From contig OZ252262.1 of the NCBI GenBank assembly GCA_965249965.1, forward strand, positions 496,001 to 560,000: a stretch of DNA of 64,000 nucleotides. Reading direction: 5' to 3'. The position numbers and the translations under genes are program-made. Shown here piece by piece: positions 8,038 through 14,779 of this stretch. Source of the stretch: HXMU1420-13 sp965249965 (GTDB lineage Bacteria; Bacteroidota; Rhodothermia; Balneolales; Balneolaceae). How positions within the stretch are numbered: the first letter of the stretch is position 1; each line of letters begins with the position of its first letter. The notes below the pieces were generated by a model. That model worked only from the letters and a program-made list of their open reading frames with translations, was not told where the DNA came from and ran no database searches.

Positions 8038-8325
8038 TCACCCTTTGGCATCAATTTTAAATTTGTTCAGCGCTTGGATTAGATCTTGTGTTGGATAAAG
8101 GATCTTTCGCCCATGCTGTGTAAATGGGATTTGTCGCGTATCCCTTAAATGTTGTAGTGTTCTAGATGACCACCCTGTCATTTCCTGTAGTTTTTTACCT
8201 GTTAGGAATGGTGGCTGATTATTTAGAGCCTGACTCTGTGCATTTCGCTCTTCAAAGGCTTCTATTACAGCCTTCTTAACTATTTCATTTATTTCTTCTT
8301 CTGTAATGATGATTGCTTTCTGCAT
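8038..8325 (-). CDS. Excisionase-type helix-turn-helix protein
   Basis: About 95 residues from the ATG at 8325 (MQKAIIITEEEINEIVKKAV). The C-terminal half PFLTGKKLQEMTGWSSRTLQ followed by HLRDTRQIPFTQHGRKILYP is the winged-helix pattern of MerR/excisionase-family proteins common in Bacteroidota mobile elements. Such proteins act as recombination directionality factors or regulators. The frame is open upstream to 8436, but the longer version would overlap the direct repeat at 8394 and adds an unrelated N-terminus; the shorter start fits the family. It precedes the RecA-like and helicase genes on the same strand. Confidence 0.75.
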   Translation of the reverse strand: MQKAIIITEEEINEIVKKAVIEAFEERNAQSQALNNQPPFLTGKKLQEMTGWSSRTLQHLRDTRQIPFTQHGRKILYPTQDLIQALNKFKIDAKG

Positions 8326-8393
8326 CTGTTTTAGAATTTTAGTGTGCACAAAGTTAGTGTACAGACTAGCACTCTTTTCATTTATTCCAGTTT

Positions 8394-8551
8394 GTCCGAT
8401 ATTTGTAGTGATGACTAGTTTCACTATATATTTCAACCATTTTTCACGCTTATCACCTAAAAAATGATGACTTATTGCACCATAACGACATTATGATCTC
8501 AGAGATCCGGAAATAGGACTTTTATTATGAAATGTCCGGTATTTGTAGTGA
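8394..8551. repeat. Two 18-bp direct repeats upstream of excisionase-like gene
   Basis: GTCCGATATTTGTAGTGA at 8394-8411 and GTCCGGTATTTGTAGTGA at 8534-8551 differ at one position and are 140 bases apart, both in the leader of the excisionase-like gene. The second copy is followed by CCGGAC (8563-8568), forming an inverted pair with its own start. Likely binding sites for a regulator, Xis or replication protein (inference). Confidence 0.5.
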
Positions 8552-8607
8552 AACTGGTGAATCCGGACTAGTGGGGACTGAACTAATATGTGATTTGGAG
8601 ACGAGCT

Positions 8608-9291
8608 CTAATTCTTTTTACGTTGCTGGGCTAATTCCATTGTAAGACTCCCAGGTGCTGAACTAAGCTCATGTAGTGATTGCAAAATCTCTTTCAATAA
8701 GGTAGATGTTACATGGAAAGCTGCCGCTTTTTTAAACTCAGAATGGGAAAGACCCGTCTTATCAACGTCTTCCAAGGTTATTATTGGAAGGATATTACCG
8801 GGGTAAAATTCAGCTTCTTTTGCTAAGTGAATCATAGTTGGTTCGATGGATTGTTCTAGTCGGGGATGGCATAGATCAATCCATCTCCAATAGAGCGTTC
8901 TGGGAGGGCTAACTTTATATTCTACACCTCTTACACCTTTCCAAAATACTTCACAAACAGATCCAAATGCATAATGTGATCTTGAAATATGGGACTTGTA
9001 ATCGTAAATATTTGCTCTGAGTTCTGACAGTGGTTGTTGTCTAACTATGTCATTAAATGCCTTTTTCGAGGGTTTAATTTGGATAAACTGATTAATGAAT
9101 AGATTGAGTAGCAAGCCTACAATTTTTCTCTTCTCGTCATCCGATACGCCCTCAAAATTTGAGCAATGTTGTGTGGTTAAAAGAATATTAAAGAAAAGGG
9201 TGTTAGCATCTTTTTGACTATTACCATAGTTCTGATAATTCCTCCATTTGATATATTGATCATCAAGAATTTTCTTCATGATACCTATCAT
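8608..9291 (-). CDS. Hypothetical protein
   Basis: 227 residues, no recognised family, no signal peptide or transmembrane helix. It is mainly helical in appearance with aromatic clusters (YWRWIDLCHP) in the middle. Its start overlaps the end of the 304-residue gene by 29 bases, indicating translational coupling and a joint function. Alternative start at the internal Met5 (MKKILDDQYIKWRNYQNYGN) would reduce the overlap. The pair sits closest to tRNA-Val, where an integrase would normally be expected, but has no tyrosine recombinase motif. Confidence 0.6.
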   Translation of the reverse strand: MIGIMKKILDDQYIKWRNYQNYGNSQKDANTLFFNILLTTQHCSNFEGVSDDEKRKIVGLLLNLFINQFIQIKPSKKAFNDIVRQQPLSELRANIYDYKSHISRSHYAFGSVCEVFWKGVRGVEYKVSPPRTLYWRWIDLCHPRLEQSIEPTMIHLAKEAEFYPGNILPIITLEDVDKTGLSHSEFKKAAAFHVTSTLLKEILQSLHELSSAPGSLTMELAQQRKKN

Positions 9292-10177
9292 ATGCTTTTT
9301 TCAATGCATCTTCAGAAAAGATTTTACCCTTTGTATCCCTAGCTTTCATGCTACAGTAATGAGCCATTTGAGCCTTAGTTAGAATAAGCCCTTCCTTTTT
9401 TGCCTGTACTATTACTGCAGCGCACGCTTGAGCAGCGCTGCTATATTGTACTTTATAATGGAATTCAGGCTCACCCAGATAACACCAGGCTTTGATGTAT
9501 TCCAGATATTGATGGTAGCTATAGAGTATGTAAATGTCTTCCCAGCGTTCAAATAGATCATCTACCTTGCTTGTCGAAATTTGTTTTTCGTAATCTTGTA
9601 GTGAATCAGAGAAAATGCTCTTTGAAAAAACAAAGCCTAGTAACTCCTTTAATAAATGGTTTACATTCCACAAATGTGGACTTCTGTTTTCATAATATGG
9701 GATTATAATGGATCCTAGATCATTTGGCATTTGAGGTTCGCCAATCCACATAAAAGCCTCCGCCTCTTTCAGCATTTTTTCGTGTAAAAGAGTTAACTCT
9801 TTTTTTAGAACAACTTGGATCTGATTTAGGTCAACCTTGCTGGAAGCCTCTTGAATTTCCTCAAAGCTTTTTCCATTCAAATCTCTCATTAAACGAAACT
9901 CAATGATGGCCTCGTCATAAAAAAGCCTACCAAAGTACCGGATGGCTACGTCCATTGTAAGCACATCTTTAATGAAGTACATGTAATTATTCTTCCCCAT
10001 AGGTAAAAATGTGTCCTGATCGAACAGTGCTTGTTTAAGTAGAAGAATGAAGAGCCTTTTTAGTTTGCGCCCCATCGAAGTGTCATACAATGGTCTGTAG
10101 CAATCAGGGTTCTTCTGAAGTATCTTTTTAAGTGAGTTTGTATCGTGGAAAAGACTCATCTGGGTAATATAAAGCAT
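9263..10177 (-). CDS. Hypothetical protein
   Basis: 304 residues, no family recognised. It is rich in predicted amphipathic helices, lacks a signal peptide, and has aromatic-rich segments such as YILYSYHQYLEYIKAWCYLG around 226-245. The C-terminus (LTKAQMAHYCSMKARDTKGK, then FSEDALKKAYDRYHEE) is basic and helical. It overlaps the following 227-residue gene by 29 bases. No recombinase R-H-R-Y arrangement can be seen. The alternative start at Met7 is possible. The gene begins about 115 bases from the 3' end of tRNA-Val, at the boundary of the accessory region. Confidence 0.6.
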   Translation of the reverse strand: MLYITQMSLFHDTNSLKKILQKNPDCYRPLYDTSMGRKLKRLFILLLKQALFDQDTFLPMGKNNYMYFIKDVLTMDVAIRYFGRLFYDEAIIEFRLMRDLNGKSFEEIQEASSKVDLNQIQVVLKKELTLLHEKMLKEAEAFMWIGEPQMPNDLGSIIIPYYENRSPHLWNVNHLLKELLGFVFSKSIFSDSLQDYEKQISTSKVDDLFERWEDIYILYSYHQYLEYIKAWCYLGEPEFHYKVQYSSAAQACAAVIVQAKKEGLILTKAQMAHYCSMKARDTKGKIFSEDALKKAYDRYHEENS

Positions 10178-10212
10178 TCAGATACTTAACCCGAAAATGA
10201 AGGAACACGAAA

Positions 10213-10236
10213 ATGTTTGCACCAATGTTTGCACCA
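10213..10236. repeat. Tandem 12-bp repeat at island boundary
   Basis: ATGTTTGCACCA is present twice with no spacer (10213-10224, 10225-10236), just outside the tRNA-Val terminator. It may be an accessory recombinase-binding site or a remnant of the attachment region (inference). Confidence 0.6.
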
Positions 10237-10243
10237 TTAAAAT

Positions 10244-10278
10244 AAAAAAGCTTGTAACACATTGCGCTACAAGCTTTT
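10244..10278 (-). terminator. Rho-independent terminator of tRNA-Val
   Basis: An 11-bp perfect stem AAAAGCTTGTA / TACAAGCTTTT (10246-10256, 10268-10278) with an 11-base loop; on the minus strand it ends in a T-run (10244-10249). It starts 15 bases after the tRNA 3' end. Confidence 0.85.
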
Positions 10279-10292
10279 AATATTTATAAATG

Positions 10293-10367
10293 TGGGCGAT
10301 GAGGGACTCGAACCCCCGACCCCCTCGGTGTAAACGAGGTGCTCTAAACCAACTGAGCTAATCGCCC
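10293..10367 (-). tRNA. tRNA-Val (anticodon TAC)
   Basis: On the minus strand: acceptor GGGCGAT/ATCGCCC, D-arm GCTC...GAGC, anticodon stem CCTCG/CGAGG with loop TTTACAC (anticodon TAC, valine), T-arm GGGGG TTCGAGT CCCTC with one G-T pair, and discriminator A. CCA is not encoded. The 3' end faces the accessory region at 1-10.26 kb, consistent with use of this tRNA as an integration site. No second copy of its 3' end is visible in the window. Confidence 0.95.
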
Positions 10368-10443
10368 CACTGTTGAAGGGCTGCAAATATACGACTATTT
10401 CAAATCTAGCCAAAGAAAAAAGAAAAGCATTCTTGATTATTTG

Positions 10444-10458
10444 GTTAACACTGTTAAC
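10444..10458. promoter_or_regulatory. 15-bp palindrome upstream of fadI (operator candidate)
   Basis: GTTAACA, a single C, then TGTTAAC: perfect 7-bp arms, ending 24 bases before the fadI ATG. Position and symmetry fit an operator for a regulator of beta-oxidation genes (TetR/FadR-like); the regulator is not identified. Confidence 0.45.
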
Positions 10459-10482
10459 TTATGGCAGCATTAAATTCAAACT

Positions 10483-11790
10483 ATGTCAAAAATTCCAAAT
10501 TATGTAGGTACTCCGGTACTTGTTGATGGTGCTAGAATTCCATTTTTAAAATCTTCTACGCAGTATAAAGATCAAATGGCATACGACCTGGGTCGAATGG
10601 CTATCTCAGGATTATTAGCCAGAAACACTGTTTCCGCTACTCAAATTGATCACGTAATTATGGGTACTGTTATTCAGGAAGTAAAAACGAGTAATGTAGC
10701 CAGAGAAAGTGCCTTGGGGGCCGGAATTCCAAACTCCGTACCAGCTCATACAGTTTCTATGGCGTGCATTTCGTCAAATCAAGCCATAACCACCGGGATG
10801 GATATGATTAGAAGTGGACAGGCAAAAATTATTCTTGCTGCCGGTACAGAAACGATGTCGGACATTCCGGTTCGCTTTAAGAAGATATTTCGGCAAAAAG
10901 TGTTAGATGCCCGAAAGTATAAATCTCCTATAGAATTTCTGAAATTTTTTCGCGGATTAGGTTTGAAAGATTTTTTGCCTGAATTACCTGCCATTGCCGA
11001 GTTTTCAACAGGTGAAACAATGGGTAAAAGTGCTGATAGAATGGCTGCGCGATTTGGAGTATCAAGAAATGATCAAGACGAGTTTGCGATGCGCTCCCAT
11101 CAACTGGCTGCAAAAGCTACCGAAAAGGGGTTTCTTGATGATGAACTACTCCCTGTCTCCATTCCTCCCAAATTTGAAGTAGTAAAACATGACAATGGCT
11201 TCCGTGCAGATACAAGCATGGAAAAGCTTGGTAAACTTCGCCCCGCTTTTATAAAACCGCATGGTACCATAACTGCCGGAAATGCTTCTTTTCTTACCGA
11301 TGGAGCGTCCGCAAGTTTAATAATGGATGAAAAAACTGCTCTTGAACTCGGACTAAAACCAAAGGCCTATTTGCGGGAATACGTGTATGTTTCTCAAGAC
11401 CCCGGTGAAGAATTATTGCTTGGTCCGGCCTACGCGACCCCAAAAGTACTTGACCGCATGCAGCTTTCACTAGACGATATTGATGTATTTGAAGTGCATG
11501 AAGCATTTGCAGGACAGGTTTTGTCGGTTTTAAATGCGCTTGATTCTGAGAGTTTTGCTAAAAACTCATTAGGCAAAGATTCTAAAGTCGGGGTCATCCC
11601 CATAGATAAAATGAACACCTTAGGTGGCTCGCTTTCTTTAGGGCATCCATTTGGAGCCACGGGTGTTCGTTTGGTTACAACAGCAGCAAACAGGCTTATT
11701 CGAGAAGATGGTAAATATGCATTAGTCACAGCTTGTGCAGCTGGTGGGCAAGGTCATGCCATTATTCTTGAACGGTATGAAAATAAATAG
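10483..11790 (+). CDS. fadI: 3-ketoacyl-CoA thiolase (acetyl-CoA C-acyltransferase)
   Basis: 435-residue thiolase that splits 3-ketoacyl-CoA to acetyl-CoA and a shortened acyl-CoA, the last step of each beta-oxidation round, in the cytosol. The nucleophilic Cys95 lies in SMACISSNQA, His388 in the GHPFGATGVR signature and the second catalytic Cys418 in CAAGGQGHA. The long middle region (about 140-180) resembles FadI/trifunctional-beta thiolases rather than short acetoacetyl-CoA thiolases. It is followed after 87 bases by the FadJ-type alpha subunit, so the two probably form the alpha-beta complex. A palindrome overlies the likely promoter. Confidence 0.93.
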   Translation: MSKIPNYVGTPVLVDGARIPFLKSSTQYKDQMAYDLGRMAISGLLARNTVSATQIDHVIMGTVIQEVKTSNVARESALGAGIPNSVPAHTVSMACISSNQAITTGMDMIRSGQAKIILAAGTETMSDIPVRFKKIFRQKVLDARKYKSPIEFLKFFRGLGLKDFLPELPAIAEFSTGETMGKSADRMAARFGVSRNDQDEFAMRSHQLAAKATEKGFLDDELLPVSIPPKFEVVKHDNGFRADTSMEKLGKLRPAFIKPHGTITAGNASFLTDGASASLIMDEKTALELGLKPKAYLREYVYVSQDPGEELLLGPAYATPKVLDRMQLSLDDIDVFEVHEAFAGQVLSVLNALDSESFAKNSLGKDSKVGVIPIDKMNTLGGSLSLGHPFGATGVRLVTTAANRLIREDGKYALVTACAAGGQGHAIILERYENK

Positions 11791-11865
11791 TCATTCCTGC
11801 GAAAGCAGGAATCTAGATCACAATAAAACAACTTAAATCCAGATTCCGCCACAAGTGCGGAATGA
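11791..11865. repeat. Paired REP/MITE-like palindromic element
   Basis: The left unit is a TCATTCCTGC-GAAA-GCAGGAAT hairpin followed by CTAGA; the right unit (TCCAG, then ATTCCGC...GTGCGGAATGA) is a diverged inverted copy, so the ends TCATTCC/GGAATGA are mutual reverse complements. It begins right after the fadI stop codon and fills most of the gap to fadJ. This structure resembles dispersed intergenic repeats seen in many bacteria and could stabilise or attenuate the fad transcript. Confidence 0.65.
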
Positions 11866-11877
11866 CAAATCAAGAAA

Positions 11878-13992
11878 ATGAGCTATATCCAACAAGAAAT
11901 TAAAGACACAGTACTTATTTTAAGTCTGGATAAACCAGATGAAAAGGTAAATACTCTCGACGAAGCCATGATGGCTCAGTTCTTGGAGATTTTACTATTT
12001 GCTGAAACGTCCGATGAAGTGTCCGGTATCGTTCTCATCAGTAGAAAAAAGGATAATTTTATTGCCGGAGCAGACATCGAGATGTTTAAATCGCGTGAAA
12101 CCGCAATGGACCTTGAAAAACTGAGTCTTGATGGGCATACGATCCTTAATCGAATATCAGCATTCAAAAAACCGGTAGTTGTTGCCATTCATGGTAGTTG
12201 CATGGGTGGCGGACTTGAACTTTCTTTAGCATGCCATTTTCGAATTGCATCCAACCACAAAAAAACGATATTAGCACTCCCTGAGGTTAAACTTGGCGTG
12301 ATTCCCGGAACTGGTGGTACTCAACGGCTTCCGCGATTAATCGGTATTCAAAAAGCGCTGGGATATATGCTAACAGGGCGGAATATTTATGCGCGTTCTG
12401 CCAAAAAAATTGGACTCGTCGATGAATTAGTACACAAAGATGCTCTTGAAGAAGCCGCTATCAAAGCAGTTAAAAATTTGGTAAAGCATGGATCTCAAAA
12501 GCGAAAAGACCGCCGATCATTGCTCGAAAAATTATTAGAAGGCAATCCAGTTGGCCGAAGCATCATATTCAATCAAGCCAAAAAAAAGACACTCGCACAA
12601 ACAAAGGGAAATTATCCTGCCCCTATCCTCATTATTGATTCAGTTAAATATGGATTGAAACATGGGTTAAAAAAAGGGCTAGAAAACGAAGCCAAATTAT
12701 TTGGTCAGGCTGGTGCTACACCAGAGTCTAGAGCATTAGTAAATCTGTTTTTTGGGATGACAGATGCAAAGAAAAATCCACTCGAATCAGAAGTTCAACA
12801 GGTTAAAACCATCGGAATTTTGGGTGCTGGATTAATGGGTTCAGGAATTGCCGATGTTAGCATCAACAAAGGAAACTATTCGGTGTTACTGAAAGATCGA
12901 ACGTTGGTAGATGCTGCCCGTGGTGAAAAGGCAATTTGGGACGACCTTCAGAGGAAAACCAAGAAACGCATACTTACCTATTTCGAACGCGACCAAATCT
13001 ATAGTAAAGTTACAGGAACTGATTCCTACAACTCTTTCAAAAAAGCTGATGTTGTTATTGAAGCTGTTTTTGAAGACCTGGACCTGAAAAGACGAATAGT
13101 AGCCGAAGTAGAATCAAATACTGCGGATCATTGCATCTTTGCCACGAACACCTCGTCGTTACCAATTTCGGAAATTGCGAAAGGTGCAAAGAGACCCGAG
13201 AATATAATCGGGATGCATTATTTTTCACCGGTACAAAAAATGCCCCTTCTTGAGATTATCACTACCAACCAAACCGCTGATTGGGTAACTGCAACAGCTT
13301 ATGATATTGGCGTGAAGCAGGGAAAAACAGTGATTGTAGTTGGCGATGGTCCCGGTTTTTACACTACCCGAATTCTAGCACCATACATGAATGAGGCGTT
13401 GCTCTTGCTAGAAGAAGGTGCATCGATTGAGTATTTAGATTCCATTATGAAAAAATTTGGGTATCCCGTTGGTCCGATGGCGCTACTCGATGAAGTTGGC
13501 ATGGATGTGGGTGCTCATGTTGGCGAAACTATGGCACCTCTTTTTAATGCTCGCGGTGGTAAGTCATCCACAAAAGCAAAGGAACTAATGGATGCCGGAT
13601 ACTTAGGCCGAAAAAACAAAAGAGGGCTTTACACCTACGAATCGAAGAAAAAACAGGTGAATTCTACTATTTATTCGCACTTTGGCGGCACACAAAGAAA
13701 AGATCCCGACGCGGAATATGCTCAACTCCGTATGGCGCTAATGATGGTGAACGAAGCGGCCTATTGCTTGCAGGAAGGGATTTTAGCATCCCCAACCGAT
13801 GGAGATCTAGGTGCAATTTTAGGGCTTGGCTTCCCTCCTTTTACAGGCGGACCATTTAGATATCTGGATTTTGCCGGAGTTCAAAATGTAGTAGATCGCA
13901 TGCATCAATTCACCGACCGGTTTGGAGTGCGATTTACACCTGCTCCTATTTTGGTTGATATGGCGAAGTCTGATTCTAAGTTTTATTCTTAG
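11878..13992 (+). CDS. fadJ: Fatty acid oxidation complex alpha subunit (enoyl-CoA hydratase / 3-hydroxyacyl-CoA dehydrogenase)
   Basis: 704 residues with the usual bifunctional order. Residues 1-190 are the crotonase fold: FIAGADIEMF and HGSCMGGGLELSLACHFRIA form the oxyanion hole, and the catalytic Glu lies in LPEVKLGVIPGTGGTQRL. From about 308 the NAD-binding dehydrogenase starts with IGILGAGLMGSGIA, with the catalytic His in MHYFSPVQKMPLLE (about 446) and the helical C-terminal domains (MKKFGYPVGPMALLDEVGMD, LGFPPFTGGPFRYLD). It hydrates enoyl-CoA and oxidises the product to 3-ketoacyl-CoA, which FadI cleaves. The gene is 87 bases after fadI and likely in the same operon. Confidence 0.94.
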   Translation: MSYIQQEIKDTVLILSLDKPDEKVNTLDEAMMAQFLEILLFAETSDEVSGIVLISRKKDNFIAGADIEMFKSRETAMDLEKLSLDGHTILNRISAFKKPVVVAIHGSCMGGGLELSLACHFRIASNHKKTILALPEVKLGVIPGTGGTQRLPRLIGIQKALGYMLTGRNIYARSAKKIGLVDELVHKDALEEAAIKAVKNLVKHGSQKRKDRRSLLEKLLEGNPVGRSIIFNQAKKKTLAQTKGNYPAPILIIDSVKYGLKHGLKKGLENEAKLFGQAGATPESRALVNLFFGMTDAKKNPLESEVQQVKTIGILGAGLMGSGIADVSINKGNYSVLLKDRTLVDAARGEKAIWDDLQRKTKKRILTYFERDQIYSKVTGTDSYNSFKKADVVIEAVFEDLDLKRRIVAEVESNTADHCIFATNTSSLPISEIAKGAKRPENIIGMHYFSPVQKMPLLEIITTNQTADWVTATAYDIGVKQGKTVIVVGDGPGFYTTRILAPYMNEALLLLEEGASIEYLDSIMKKFGYPVGPMALLDEVGMDVGAHVGETMAPLFNARGGKSSTKAKELMDAGYLGRKNKRGLYTYESKKKQVNSTIYSHFGGTQRKDPDAEYAQLRMALMMVNEAAYCLQEGILASPTDGDLGAILGLGFPPFTGGPFRYLDFAGVQNVVDRMHQFTDRFGVRFTPAPILVDMAKSDSKFYS

Positions 13993-14053
13993 AAACTAAT
14001 TTTTTGATCTTTGATATACTCACTTAATACAAAGTTCCTATTTTGGTTAGGTG

Positions 14054-14779
14054 ATGTTCAAAACACTATTTCAACTTTTTTTAATTCTGTTTTTTGGATG
14101 CGCCCTCCAAACCAGTGCGCAATCCATCAAAATTGATGCCATTGAAATAACTACAGTTGGGGAAACTGCCGAAGATGATTTTGGTGATTATTCTCGTTTC
14201 GTAGCCAAGACAAGAAATCCTGCACTTTTTCAAACGGTATTAGAAAATGAAATTGATCAAAATGGAACTATTAATCGAACCGGTTTTTCCATCGATTTTA
14301 TTTTCTCTCAAATCTCGAAACCCCAAAACGAATTTATTCTTGGCTTTCAAGCAGGTTCTGTAACCAACGAACTTTTTACAGGGCTAACTTTTGAAAGTGA
14401 TTCAGCTTCCATTTCCGGGGATATTACGAATCAAAGCCAGTTTTTTGATTTGAAAGCAGGCTATCGCCGAATTTTTAGAATGGATAAGAAAATCAAGGTA
14501 TTAGTGGGTGCAAATTTGCAACTTGGAATCCCGGTCTCTTCAAATACAACTCAAACATTTAACAATCCATTTTTCGGTGATGAGTATAAATTTTTCGCAA
14601 AACAGCACGTAAATGTGGGGCTAGCTCTGAATTACGGAATCCGGATTAAATTATTTAGAAATGTATATGGAGCATTTGTAAGCCGACCTACATTATTTTT
14701 CCAGCAAGTGGATGGAACTCCTTCTTCCAGCATACTTCGTGGCACAAACCTGAGCTTTCAATTCAAGATTCGCTCATGA
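14054..14779 (+). CDS. Secreted hypothetical protein, likely outer-membrane
   Basis: About 241 residues from ATG 14054 (GTG 14051 is adjacent and in frame). The N-terminus MFKTLFQLFLILFFGCALQ and the SAQ that follows read as a signal peptide cleaved after Ala-Gln. The mature part has alternating hydrophobic residues, a FDLKAGYRRIFRM / KVLVGANLQLGIPV pattern and a C-terminal LSFQFKIRS, as expected for a small beta-barrel. The stop overlaps the next start (ATGA), so it is translationally coupled to the TonB receptor and may be its accessory protein. Family not recognised. Confidence 0.65.
   Translation: MFKTLFQLFLILFFGCALQTSAQSIKIDAIEITTVGETAEDDFGDYSRFVAKTRNPALFQTVLENEIDQNGTINRTGFSIDFIFSQISKPQNEFILGFQAGSVTNELFTGLTFESDSASISGDITNQSQFFDLKAGYRRIFRMDKKIKVLVGANLQLGIPVSSNTTQTFNNPFFGDEYKFFAKQHVNVGLALNYGIRIKLFRNVYGAFVSRPTLFFQQVDGTPSSSILRGTNLSFQFKIRS

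Noticed and set aside
8571..8590. Possible second copy of the tRNA-Val 3' end (GGGGACTGAAC)
   Set aside because: It matches only a few bases of the T-arm and lacks the acceptor sequence, so it is not an attachment site.
7981..10260. Looked for a tyrosine or serine integrase next to tRNA-Val
   Set aside because: Neither of the two genes there has the R-H-R-Y or serine-recombinase pattern, so I did not call an integrase.
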